Source: Streptomyces sp. NRRL F-5126 (GTDB taxonomy: Bacteria; Actinomycetota; Actinomycetes; Streptomycetales; Streptomycetaceae). From it: a stretch of 64,000 nucleotides of DNA. The notes below the pieces were generated by a model, which made no database searches, was not told the DNA's origin, and worked only from the letters and a program-made list of their open reading frames with translations. The translations under genes and the position numbers were made by a program. The DNA lies in contig NZ_JOFZ01000007.1 of assembly GCF_000721265.1 (NCBI RefSeq), forward strand, positions 310,001-374,000. Reading direction: 5' to 3'. This document shows positions 35,954-44,162 of the stretch, piece by piece. Every line of letters starts with the position of its first letter. The stretch's first letter is position 1.

Positions 35954-37438
35954 ATGACGCACGATGTACAGCGGCCGTTCACAGACCGGCTGCGCGAGCT
36001 GGCAGCAGCGGATCCGGACCGTGTCGCCCTGAGGGCGGAACGCCGGGAGATGACCCGGGGAGAGCTGGAGGAGGACTCCGACGTCCGGGCGCGCGAGCTT
36101 GTTCATCTCGGTGTGAAACGCGGCGACCACGTGGTGGTGATGCTGCCCAAGGGTATCGAGTTCGTCTCCGTTCTCCTCGCCGCCTGGAAGGTCGGCGCCG
36201 TTCCTGTGCCGCTCAGCACCAGGCTCAGCGACAATGAACTCGCCGATATGCTCGAACTGTTGAATCCCACGATGGTGATCGGCACCGAGGCGGAACCGGC
36301 CGCCCGCTTCCCGCGGTTGCCGGCCGGTCACCGTCCCTCTGATCACACCGAGGTCACGTTGGACCGGGGCGTCGTCTCGCCCGCGTGGAAAGCCATCGGT
36401 TCCGGAGGCAGTACAGGACGGCCCAAGATCATACTCACCCCCGTGCCGGCGGTCCTGGAGGCGCAACTCCCGGTCAAGGGTGTGCTCGGCATGCGCGAGG
36501 GGGACACATGTGTCATCCCCGGGCCGCTCTCGCACAACGGCCCCTTCATGAGCCTCCTTCAGGCGCTCTTGCTGGGAGGCCGGGTGGTGCTCACAGGCCG
36601 GTTTGACGCCGAGGGGCTGCTACGGACCGTCGAACGTGAGAAAGCCAGTTGGCTGTACCTCGTGCCGACGATGATGAGCCGGATCTGGAAGCTGCCCGAG
36701 GATACGCGTGCCCGCTACAGCCTCGACACGCTGCACACCGTCACGCATATGGGAGCACCGTGCCCGGCGTGGCTCAAACAGGCGTGGATGGAGTGGCTGG
36801 GCTCCGAGCGGCTCCGTGAGGTCTATACCAGCACCGAGGGAGTGGTGGTGTTCGCGGCCGGCGGCGCCACGTGGCGCAAGCACCCCGGCACCGTGGGCCT
36901 GCCCGTCGGAGGGGAGGTTCAGGTCAGGTCGGCCGCGGGCGACGTGTCGCCCGCCGGCGAACGAGGGCTGATCTGGGTGAGGCGGGACCCCGCGCTGGGG
37001 CCGAGCTATGCGTATCTGGGAGCCGAAGCCCAGAGCGACCCGGACGGCTGGGAGACCGTGGGAGACATCGGCCGGCTCGACGGGGACGGCTACCTGTACG
37101 TCGAGGACCGCGAGTCGGACATGATGCTTGTCGGCGGGAGCAACGTCTACCCGGCCGAGGTCGAGGCCGCACTGCTCGACCATCCCGCCGTCGCGGACGC
37201 CTGCGTCATCGGGCTTCCCGACGACGACCTGGGGCAGGCGCCGCACGCACTGGTCTACGCCGCCTCGGATGTCGACGAGACGGTCCTGTCCTCGCATGCC
37301 AGGGACCGGCTGGCGCTCTACAAGTGCCCGCGGTCCTACGAGTTCGTCGATGCGCCACTGCACGACGCGGCCGGCAAGGTGCGCCGCGGGCGGTTGCGGG
37401 CCGAACGCGTCAACACCGACGGGGAGGCCGTTCGATGA
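35954..37438 (+). CDS. AMP-dependent acyl-CoA ligase
   Basis: A 494-residue adenylate-forming enzyme; ATG at 35954 follows AAGGAG. The phosphate-binding loop is GSGGSTGRPK (149-158), the A5 motif is YTSTEG, the A7/A8 region is GWETVGDIGRLDGDGYLYVE, and the catalytic C-terminal Lys lies in AAGKVRRGRL. It forms an acyl-AMP and then an acyl-CoA in the cytoplasm. The sequence reminds me of bile-acid and branched/cyclic carboxylate CoA ligases, rather shorter than classic FadD. As first gene of a cluster with a racemase and beta-oxidation enzymes, it probably activates the pathway substrate. The next gene overlaps its stop codon, so the two are coupled. Confidence 0.88.
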   Translation: MTHDVQRPFTDRLRELAAADPDRVALRAERREMTRGELEEDSDVRARELVHLGVKRGDHVVVMLPKGIEFVSVLLAAWKVGAVPVPLSTRLSDNELADMLELLNPTMVIGTEAEPAARFPRLPAGHRPSDHTEVTLDRGVVSPAWKAIGSGGSTGRPKIILTPVPAVLEAQLPVKGVLGMREGDTCVIPGPLSHNGPFMSLLQALLLGGRVVLTGRFDAEGLLRTVEREKASWLYLVPTMMSRIWKLPEDTRARYSLDTLHTVTHMGAPCPAWLKQAWMEWLGSERLREVYTSTEGVVVFAAGGATWRKHPGTVGLPVGGEVQVRSAAGDVSPAGERGLIWVRRDPALGPSYAYLGAEAQSDPDGWETVGDIGRLDGDGYLYVEDRESDMMLVGGSNVYPAEVEAALLDHPAVADACVIGLPDDDLGQAPHALVYAASDVDETVLSSHARDRLALYKCPRSYEFVDAPLHDAAGKVRRGRLRAERVNTDGEAVR

Positions 37439-38433
37439 AGGCGTGGATCAGCCGTGAGGCGGGCGGCCCCGAGTCCCTTGTGCTGCAGGAGCGTCCCGTA
37501 CCCGGACTCGGCGCCCGGGACGTCCTCGTGGAAGTGCGGGCCGTGGGCGTCAACTTCCCCGACGGGCTGCTCATCCGTGACAAATATCAGATCAAGCCGC
37601 CGCGGCCGTTCGTCCCGGGCAGCGAGTTCTGCGGGGTCGTGGCGGAGATCGGGACCGAGGTCACCCGGTTCAAACCGGGCGACGTCGTCGCCGGGGGGTC
37701 CGGCTGGGGCGCGTTGAGCGAGTACATCGTCATGGCGGAGCGCCACCTGTTCCGCATCCCTTCCTCTTTCCCCGTCGACGAGGCAGCGGCCTTTCTCTTC
37801 GCCTATGCCACCGCCTACCACGCCCTGCACGACGTCGGCCGTGTCCGGGCCGGAGAGACGCTGGTCGTCCTGGGCGCGGCAGGGGGCGTCGGATCCGCCG
37901 CCGTAGAGGTGGGGCGCGCGCTCGGCGCACACGTGATCGCGGCGGCGTCGACCCGGGAGAAGGTCGACTTCGCACGGGCGCGCGGGGCGGCGAACGGCCT
38001 GGTGTACGACGCGCATCTCACGTCGGGAGAAGGACAGAAGGAGCTGGCGGGCCGGCTGAAGACCTTGGCACCCGCAGGTGTCCACGCCGTGGTGGATCCG
38101 GTGGGAGGGCCGTACACCGAGCCCGCGCTGCGCAGCCTCGCGAGAGGCGGCCGCCACCTCGTCGTCGGGTTCACGGCCGGCATTCCCAGCATCCCCCTCA
38201 ACATCGCCCTGATCAGGGGACGCCAGATCCTCGGCGTGGACTGGTACACCTTCGTCCAGGTGGAGCCCGAGGCCAACGAGCACAACGTCGACGCGCTGTT
38301 CGACCTGTGGCGGAGCGGCGACATCAGGCCGCTGGTCACGGAGCGGTTCCCGTTCACCGCCGCGCCCGATGCCATCGAGCGCCTCGACACGCGACAGGCG
38401 ACGGGCAAGGTCGTCGTCTCCCTGCGGCCCTGA
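37435..38433 (+). CDS. medium-chain reductase, NADPH:quinone oxidoreductase-like
   Basis: ATG at 37435 overlaps the ligase stop (ATGA), with GGGGAGG upstream. The 332-residue protein belongs to the zinc-free quinone-oxidoreductase branch of the medium-chain dehydrogenase superfamily: an N-terminal GroES-like domain (AVGVNFPDGLLIRDKYQ, FVPGSEFCGVV) and the Rossmann motif VLGAAGGVGSAAVEVGRALG near 145-164. The zinc-binding Cys/His residues of alcohol dehydrogenases are missing. Members reduce quinones or alpha,beta-unsaturated carbonyl or acyl-CoA compounds with NADPH. In this cluster an enoyl-CoA-reductase-like role is plausible but unproven. Confidence 0.88.
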   Translation: MKAWISREAGGPESLVLQERPVPGLGARDVLVEVRAVGVNFPDGLLIRDKYQIKPPRPFVPGSEFCGVVAEIGTEVTRFKPGDVVAGGSGWGALSEYIVMAERHLFRIPSSFPVDEAAAFLFAYATAYHALHDVGRVRAGETLVVLGAAGGVGSAAVEVGRALGAHVIAAASTREKVDFARARGAANGLVYDAHLTSGEGQKELAGRLKTLAPAGVHAVVDPVGGPYTEPALRSLARGGRHLVVGFTAGIPSIPLNIALIRGRQILGVDWYTFVQVEPEANEHNVDALFDLWRSGDIRPLVTERFPFTAAPDAIERLDTRQATGKVVVSLRP

Positions 38434-38515
38434 CCGAGCCGCACCCTTCCGCATACGGAGCCGATCGGGCTGTGCACCGGATCAAGGGCCCCACCGCAAC
38501 CGGAAAGAGAAACCG

Positions 38516-39679
38516 ATGGATTTCGAGCTGACCGCATCCCAGTTGGACCTGCAGCGCCGCGCGCGGGAGTTCATGGCCACGGAGGTCATGCCGTACTACC
38601 GGTCGTGGCCGGTGGCCGCCGAGGACTACAGTCCTGAACTCCTCGCCCACCTGGAGGGCAAGCAGGACGAGTACGGCCTGACCGGGCTGAACGTGCCGAA
38701 GGAGTACGGCGGTCAGGGTCTGGGCGCCATGGAGGACGTCATCGTGCTGACCGAGACCTCAAAGGTGCCGCGGTTCCTCACCGACAAGGCCTTCGCCCCG
38801 TGGCCCGTGATGTACGAGGCACCCGAGAAGATCAAGAAGAAGTACCTGTATCCGGTGCTTGAGGGCAAGACCGGATGGTCCATGTGCTTTACCGAACCCG
38901 GGGCGGGAGCGGACCTGGCGGGTATCCGCACCACCGCCGTTCACAAGGGCGACCACTGGGTCCTCAACGGCCGGAAGAAGTGGCGCAGCGGTCACGCCGG
39001 ATCCTCTTACACGGCCGTCGCGGCCGTCACGGACCCGACCAAGGGCAGCGCGGGGATCAGCATGTTTCTGGTGGACAACGACACACCGGGTTTCACCAAG
39101 GAGCGCGAGGTCCGAGTCCTCGCGCGCACCTGGGGCAGCGAGGAAGAGCTGGTGCTCGACAACGTCGTCGTCCCCGAGGAGAACCTCCTCGGCGAGCCGG
39201 GTGCCGGATTCAAGATCGCACAGCACCAGTTCAACCGCTTCAGGCTCCGTATCGGAGGTATCGCACTGGGCATGTCCGAGCGCAGCCAGGAGCTGGCCGT
39301 CGACTACGCCAACGAGCGCGAGGTGTTCGGAGGGAAGCTCGGCGACAACCAGGCGATCCAGTGGATGCTGACGGACAACCACTTCGACATCGAATCGATC
39401 CGGTGGACGACGTACCAGTCGGCTTGGCTCGTCGACCACGGCGGCAGCGGCTACGCCGACAAGCGGCTGCAGGCGTCGATGGTGAAGGCCTACTGCGTCG
39501 ACGCGGGGCTCCGGGTCGTTGACCGCGCGATGCAGGTGCTCGGTGGACGCGGACTCGCCATCGACGACTATCCGTTCGCGGACTTCCACGCCATGCTCCG
39601 CATGTGCAAGCAGATGGAGGGGTCGACGGAGATCATGAAGATCGTCATGGCGCGGGACATACTCGGGCGACGCGTCTGA
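38516..39679 (+). CDS. acyl-CoA dehydrogenase
   Basis: A 387-residue flavoprotein with the full three-domain acyl-CoA dehydrogenase layout. WSMCFTEPGAGADLAGIRT (about 120-138) is the FAD/substrate signature, and NGRKKWRSGHAG fits the middle beta domain. QMEGSTEIMK near the C-terminus has Glu (E368) at the usual catalytic-base position, with VMARDILGRRV at the end. It introduces the alpha,beta double bond in an acyl-CoA, passing electrons to ETF. The insert AFAPWPVMYEAPEKIKKKYL and the long AHL region resemble dehydrogenases acting on bulky or branched substrates. It lies 82 bases after the reductase gene on the same strand. Confidence 0.92.
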   Translation: MDFELTASQLDLQRRAREFMATEVMPYYRSWPVAAEDYSPELLAHLEGKQDEYGLTGLNVPKEYGGQGLGAMEDVIVLTETSKVPRFLTDKAFAPWPVMYEAPEKIKKKYLYPVLEGKTGWSMCFTEPGAGADLAGIRTTAVHKGDHWVLNGRKKWRSGHAGSSYTAVAAVTDPTKGSAGISMFLVDNDTPGFTKEREVRVLARTWGSEEELVLDNVVVPEENLLGEPGAGFKIAQHQFNRFRLRIGGIALGMSERSQELAVDYANEREVFGGKLGDNQAIQWMLTDNHFDIESIRWTTYQSAWLVDHGGSGYADKRLQASMVKAYCVDAGLRVVDRAMQVLGGRGLAIDDYPFADFHAMLRMCKQMEGSTEIMKIVMARDILGRRV

Positions 39680-39821
39680 GCATCCGGCGGTGGCGCCGGC
39701 GAGGGACCCACGCCGGGCCCGGCGCGCCGCCCCGGCCCACCATGTCGATCATCCACGCGGACCCGGGAGTCGAGGACGGCCCTCACACTGCTCCGGTTCG
39801 CAGGACGTCAGGAGCCCGACC

Positions 39822-40577
39822 ATGCGACTGCACGGAACTTCATGCCTCGTCACCGGAGCAGCCTCCGGCCTCGGCGCGGCCACCGCCGAGCGACTGGCAG
39901 CTGGGGGCGCCCGGGTGTTCGGCCTCGACCTCGCCTCCCGTCTCGGCGCCGCCCCCGTGGTCGACGGCGTCACGTATGTACCCGCGGATGTCACGGACCG
40001 GGAGGACATCCGGCTGGCCGTGGCTCGCGCGGCGGACACGGCTCCGCTGCGCGTGGCCGTCAACTGCGCGGGTATCGGGCCCTCGGCGCGGATCCTGGGC
40101 CGCGGTGGGCCTCACGACCTGGATCTCTACGCAGACGTCGTCCGGGTCAACCTCGTCGGGACGTTCACGGTCCTGGTCCTGGCGGCAGAATGCATCGCCA
40201 GGACCCAGGCGGACGAGGACGGCAGGCGCGGTGTCATCGTCAACACAGCCTCCATCGCCGCCTACGAAGGCCAGATCGGGCAGGCTGCCTATGCGTCCTC
40301 GAAGGGCGGGGTGGTGGGCATGACCCTGCCCGCCGCGCGGGACCTCGCGCAGTACGGCATACGGGTCAACACGATCGCTCCCGGCATTGTCGAGACACCC
40401 ATGCTCGACAGCGTGAGCGAGGAGTTCCGCGCGAGCCTGGCCGCCGGGGTCCCCTTCCCGCGGCGGCTTGCCCGGCCCGAGGAGTATGCGGAGCTGGTCG
40501 CCATGATCGTCAGCCACGACTATCTCAACGGCGAGACGATCCGCATGGACGGCGCACTGCGTATGGCACCGAGATAG
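39822..40577 (+). CDS. SDR dehydrogenase, type II 3-hydroxyacyl-CoA dehydrogenase-like
   Basis: A 251-residue short-chain dehydrogenase; ATG at 39822 follows AGGAG. The cofactor motif is TGAASGLG with an acidic FGLDLAS strand end, suggesting NAD(H). NCAGIG, VNTASIAAYEGQ and the catalytic AYASSKGG (Tyr-x3-Lys) are present. The IGQAAYASSKGGVVGMTLP block and NTIAPGIVETPML are like HSD17B10-type enzymes, which oxidise 3-hydroxyacyl-CoAs including 2-methyl-branched ones. With the dehydrogenase and hydratase of this cluster it would complete the third step of beta-oxidation. Confidence 0.88.
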   Translation: MRLHGTSCLVTGAASGLGAATAERLAAGGARVFGLDLASRLGAAPVVDGVTYVPADVTDREDIRLAVARAADTAPLRVAVNCAGIGPSARILGRGGPHDLDLYADVVRVNLVGTFTVLVLAAECIARTQADEDGRRGVIVNTASIAAYEGQIGQAAYASSKGGVVGMTLPAARDLAQYGIRVNTIAPGIVETPMLDSVSEEFRASLAAGVPFPRRLARPEEYAELVAMIVSHDYLNGETIRMDGALRMAPR

Positions 40578-40692
40578 CGCCCCCATAGCCTCGACTGCGG
40601 CGTGGCCGCTCGCCTGGCAGGGCGGTGCCACGCCGCACGAGCCGAGTCCGCGGCGCTCCCAACCTCGCCCCCTCCGGGAAGGAACAGTCCCC

Positions 40693-41457
40693 ATGAACGA
40701 CCAGGTACTGGTGGACGACGCGGGCGGTGTCCGCGTCATCACCATCAACAGGCCCCAGGCCCGCAACGCGGTGAACGCGGCCGTCGCCCGCGCCGTCGCC
40801 GACGCCATGGACGGCCTCGACGCGGATCCGGAGATCGCCGTCGGCGTCCTCACCGGAGCCGGCGGGACCTTCTGCTCGGGCGCGGACCTGAAGGCACTCC
40901 TCACCGGTGAGCTGCCCGTCGTCGACGGCCGGGGGTTCGGCGGACTCGCCGACGCGCCTCCCAGAAAGCCGCTCATCGCGGCCGTCGAGGGGTGGGCTCT
41001 CGCCGGCGGCTGCGAACTCGTATTGACGGCGGACGTCGTCGTCGCCGCACGGACCGCCGTCTTCGGACTCCCGGAGGTGCGGCGCGGACTTGTCGCGGCC
41101 GGAGGCGGTCTGCTTCGCCTTCCCAGGGCCGTGCCCCACGCCGTCGCGATGTGCATGGCACTCACCGGCGAGCCGATCACCGCCGCGGACGCGGAACGGC
41201 ACGGTCTCGTCTCCCAACTCACCGAAGAAGGCGGGGCGCTCACCGCCGCGCTGGAAACCGCGCGGCATATCGCCGCCAACGGCCCCTGTGCTGTCCGTGT
41301 CACCAAGGCGATCCTGGCGCGCTCCACGAGGTGGGCAGACCCCGAGGAGATCGCCTGGATGAGGCACATGGCCGATCCCGTGTTCTCCTCGGAAGAGGCC
41401 AAGGAGGGGGCGTCCGCGTTCGCGGAGAAACGCGCGCCGTCCTGGCGGCGGCGGTGA
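40693..41457 (+). CDS. enoyl-CoA hydratase/isomerase
   Basis: A 254-residue crotonase-family protein; ATG at 40693 follows GGGAAGGAA. The oxyanion-hole motif FCSGADLKAL (60-69) and both catalytic acids are present: E108 in LAGGCELVL and E128 in FGLPEVRRGLV. That pair supports true hydratase activity, adding water to a trans-2-enoyl-CoA in the cytoplasm. It is the last plus-strand gene before the convergent TetR gene, 60 bases away. The order dehydrogenase, SDR, hydratase gives a near-complete beta-oxidation spiral, with no thiolase. Confidence 0.92.
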   Translation: MNDQVLVDDAGGVRVITINRPQARNAVNAAVARAVADAMDGLDADPEIAVGVLTGAGGTFCSGADLKALLTGELPVVDGRGFGGLADAPPRKPLIAAVEGWALAGGCELVLTADVVVAARTAVFGLPEVRRGLVAAGGGLLRLPRAVPHAVAMCMALTGEPITAADAERHGLVSQLTEEGGALTAALETARHIAANGPCAVRVTKAILARSTRWADPEEIAWMRHMADPVFSSEEAKEGASAFAEKRAPSWRRR

Positions 41458-41517
41458 CGGCGCCCGCGGCGGAAGGCCCGCCCCGCCGGCTGTTGCCCGG
41501 TTGTCCCAGGCGTGCGT

Positions 41518-42144
41518 TCAGTCGCCCGCCGGCCGCGTGGCGGCGAAGAGCCCGGGCGAGGCGCCCTGGGGGTCGCGAAGGATCTCGACGGCGCGGGTGA
41601 GCTCCTCGGTCGCCCATTTCGTGACAGCGGCCGACGGGTTGATCAACTGGGCGATGGCAAGGCCGTGGGCGTAGGCGGCAAGACGCCCCGCCTCCGTCGC
41701 CGCATCGGTGTCCGGTGCGATCTGGCCTGCGGCGATGCCCCGCTCGATGCAGGCACGCCACCGGACGAGGATCGAGTCGGTCTGGGCGAGGAGCCGCTCG
41801 GAGACCTCGGCGTCGACCTGCGCGTGCGCCGTGATGGCGAGCCAGAACTGCCACCAGGAGCGGCGCGGTTCGTCCGAGAGCTCGTAGCGGTGCAGGACCC
41901 AGCGGAGCGCTTGCGCCGGGTCCATCTCGTACAACTCCTGCGGAAGATCCCAGTAGCCGTACTCGACGGCATCGAGCAGGAGCCCGTGCCGGGAGCCGAA
42001 GTGGTAAGTGATCGTGCCGGTGCTCGTGCCGGTGGTCCTCGCGACTTCCCTGAGCGACATCCCCGAGACGCCTTCACGCGCCACACACCGGAACGTCGCG
42101 AGGATGATCTGACGTCGGACATCGTCACCCCGGGGCCTCGCCAT
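41518..42144 (-). CDS. TetR-family transcriptional repressor of the acyl-CoA cluster
   Basis: A 208-residue regulator if translated from ATG 42144 (MARPRGDDVRRQI); in-frame ATGs at 42156 and 42165 are possible, the last having GGGGA nine bases upstream. The N-terminal helix-turn-helix reads MSLREVARTTGTSTGTITYHFGSRHGLL, given here only in part (TSTGTITYHF), the TetR recognition region. The C-terminal helical domain has a TetR_C-like ligand pocket with WWQFWLAITAHAQ. It is divergent from the racemase gene with the 28-base palindrome at 42178-42205 between them, and the same site occurs before the acyl-CoA ligase. The likely inducer is an acyl-CoA or free acid of the pathway. Confidence 0.9.
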   Translation of the reverse strand: MARPRGDDVRRQIILATFRCVAREGVSGMSLREVARTTGTSTGTITYHFGSRHGLLLDAVEYGYWDLPQELYEMDPAQALRWVLHRYELSDEPRRSWWQFWLAITAHAQVDAEVSERLLAQTDSILVRWRACIERGIAAGQIAPDTDAATEAGRLAAYAHGLAIAQLINPSAAVTKWATEELTRAVEILRDPQGASPGLFAATRPAGD

Positions 42145-42177
42145 GCACACGAGCATACCGCGCATGTCCGCCGATCC

Positions 42178-42205
42178 CCAGAGTCGCGCATCTGTGCGAC
42201 TCTGG
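42178..42205. promoter_or_regulatory. TetR-type operator, copy 2 (tetR/racemase intergenic region)
   Basis: CCAGAGTCGC (42178-42187) and GCGACTCTGG (42196-42205) are perfectly complementary 10-base arms around an 8-base centre. The inner 24 bases match the copy at 35750-35773. It is placed between the divergent TetR gene and the racemase gene, so binding would control both and give autoregulation. Confidence 0.88.
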
Positions 42206-42242
42206 TAGGTGTACACAACACGACCGGAAGGGGACACATCGC

Positions 42243-43409
42243 ATGACGCTCGCACTCGGCCGGGGAACCGGGCCGCTCCGGGGCCTCAGGGTCGTCGAGA
42301 TCGCAGGCATCGGCCCCGGGCCGCACGCGTGCATGCTGCTGGCCGACCTCGGCGCGGACGTCATCCGTATCGAGCGGCCGGGCGGCCCGGTACTCAGTCT
42401 GGAGGATCCGCGCCACGACATAGCACTGCGCGGCCGGCCCCGCGTCACCCTCGACCTGAAGGCCCCCGACGCCGTGGACACGGTCCTGAGCCTCGTCGAG
42501 CGTGCGGACGTGCTGGTCGAGGGGGGCCGGCCGGGAGTGGCAGAGAGGCTGGGGATCGGGCCGGACGAATGCATGGCGCGCAATCCCCGCCTTGTCTACG
42601 GACGCATCACGGGCTGGGGCCAATCAGGTCCGCTGGCTGCCCGCGCGGGCCACGACCTGAACTACACGGCGGTCGCGGGCACGCTGCACGGGTTGGGCCA
42701 GGACCGCTCGAAGCCGCACTTCCCCAGCAACCTCCTGGGGGACTTCGGTGGTGGGTCCACCTATCTGGTGATCGGTGTTCTCGCCGCACTGGTCGAGCGG
42801 GGCGCAAGTGGCAGGGGCCAGGTCGTGGACGCGGCCATCGTCGACGGCGTCGCGCACCTCAATGCGATGACCTCCTCCTTCCTCGCAGCCGGCATGCACA
42901 CCGAGCGGCGAGGAGAAAACATCCTCGACGGCGGCCTGCCGAACTACGACGTCTACGAGACTGCTGACGGCGAGCACATGGCGGTCGGAGCTCTGGAACC
43001 GAAGTTCTTCGAGGAGTTCACGCGGCTCCTGGGGATCGAGAGCCCGAAGGCCGCCCCGGGTGGAGCGGCGGCGCCCGGAAAACTGCGAGCCGAGATCGCC
43101 GCACGGTTCCGGGAACGGACGCGCGACGAGTGGAGTGAGGTGTTCGCCGGCAGCGACGCGTGCGTCACGCCGGTCATGCGACTCAGTGAGGCGCCCGCGC
43201 ATCCGCATGTCGCCGAGCGCGGGGTGTTCGTTCAGCGCGACGGGGTCACCCAGCCGGCGCCCGCACCGCGCTTCTCCCGCACCACCGCCAGCCTGTCGAC
43301 GCCGCCGAGCGAGCCTGGGGAGAACACGGTGGAGGCGCTCACCGCCTGGGGAATCGACGACGCGGAGAGTCTCGTCGCAAGCGGCGCCGCCGTGCCGGCG
43401 GCGCGATGA
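42243..43409 (+). CDS. alpha-methylacyl-CoA racemase (CaiB/BaiF superfamily)
   Basis: A 388-residue family III CoA-transferase-fold protein; ATG at 42243 has GGAAGGGG upstream. It closely matches alpha-methylacyl-CoA racemase: GLRVVEIAGIGPGPHACML at the N-terminus, catalytic His137 in AGHDLNY and Asp167 in NLLGDFGGG. The 30-residue spacing equals that of His126/Asp156 in the mycobacterial enzyme, and the transferase-type catalytic Asp context is not seen. The enzyme interconverts (R)- and (S)-2-methylacyl-CoA so that branched substrates can enter (S)-specific acyl-CoA dehydrogenases. This points to 2-methyl-branched acids such as steroid or isoprenoid side chains as pathway substrates. Confidence 0.88.
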   Translation: MTLALGRGTGPLRGLRVVEIAGIGPGPHACMLLADLGADVIRIERPGGPVLSLEDPRHDIALRGRPRVTLDLKAPDAVDTVLSLVERADVLVEGGRPGVAERLGIGPDECMARNPRLVYGRITGWGQSGPLAARAGHDLNYTAVAGTLHGLGQDRSKPHFPSNLLGDFGGGSTYLVIGVLAALVERGASGRGQVVDAAIVDGVAHLNAMTSSFLAAGMHTERRGENILDGGLPNYDVYETADGEHMAVGALEPKFFEEFTRLLGIESPKAAPGGAAAPGKLRAEIAARFRERTRDEWSEVFAGSDACVTPVMRLSEAPAHPHVAERGVFVQRDGVTQPAPAPRFSRTTASLSTPPSEPGENTVEALTAWGIDDAESLVASGAAVPAAR

Positions 43410-44162
43410 CGCGGACCTGGCCCGGTCCCGGATCCCGGCGGAGTCCGTTTCCGGGGTGTCCGGTTCGGGTCGGCCGAACTGGCCCGCGCCGTCAGGGCCT
43501 GACCGTGAGGGTCCCCTGTTGTTCGCTGCCGCCGTCGCGGCAACCGTGAAGCAATACGCCCTCATGGCGATCGACACGTACCTCCTGGGCACGCTTGGGC
43601 AACGGGCAAGAAGTGCACCTGATGAGGCCAAATGGCGTGTCCGGTCCTCGCGGATGAGGACTCCGTCGTTCTCGCCAAGGGTGTCGGCGACGTATTCCTG
43701 CACGTCATCGCGGATCTCGTCGGGGTTCCACTGTGCGCCGGCGAGCAAGTGCTGCAAGCCGCCCGGGGCGAGCAGGCGCGAACGTAGTCGCGCATGCGGC
43801 CGCGTAGTTCCACTCGGCCGAAGCGATGGCCGATGGTCACGGAGAGATCGTCCAGTTCCAGATCCCACTGGTGGCGACATGCTCGGTGATCACGTCCGGA
43901 GACCGCCCCGCCACCCGCTGCACTCCACCACCCGGCGAAGCCCACAGGCCAGGAAGTGAAGTACTGCTGGAGTACTGGGCGGCCGGGTACGCCACGCGGT
44001 CCACCGCCCAGCCGGCGGCGTGCCGTGCACCGGCGCACCGATGCGGCAGAGCGGCAGCCCGGCGGCGGTAGGAGGGGGACGGCCGCCGGACTCTCGTGCC
44101 GAGGTCGTCCGCCTGCACAGCTTGTATTGTGCAAGTCTCAACATCACGAAGGGAAGTCCCAC
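43410..44162. other. 753-base region without an intact gene
   Basis: Between the racemase stop and the next aldo/keto reductase. The recognisable content is the transposase remnant at about 43510-43870. Close to the reductase start, GCTTGTATTGTGCAAG (44119-44134) has CTTG/CAAG ends and might be part of its promoter or operator. Frames elsewhere show no family similarity. Confidence 0.55.
43510..43870 (-). pseudogene. IS701-like transposase remnant (frameshifted, internally deleted)
   Basis: Reading the minus strand from about 43867, WDLELDDLSVTIGHRFGRVE and RGRMRDYVRA match the N-terminus of Streptomyces IS701-family transposases. Near 43775 the match shifts by one base into LLAPGGLQHLLAGAQWNPDE and VQEYVADTLGENDGVLIRED. 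It then jumps, without the DDE catalytic core, to RRYVSIAMRAYCFTVAATAA, resembling the C-terminal region of the same family (RHITLAMLAHAFLTV type). The copy is therefore dead: one frameshift and a large internal deletion. I could not identify terminal inverted repeats. It lies at the junction between the acyl-CoA cluster and the glycan locus. Confidence 0.7.
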
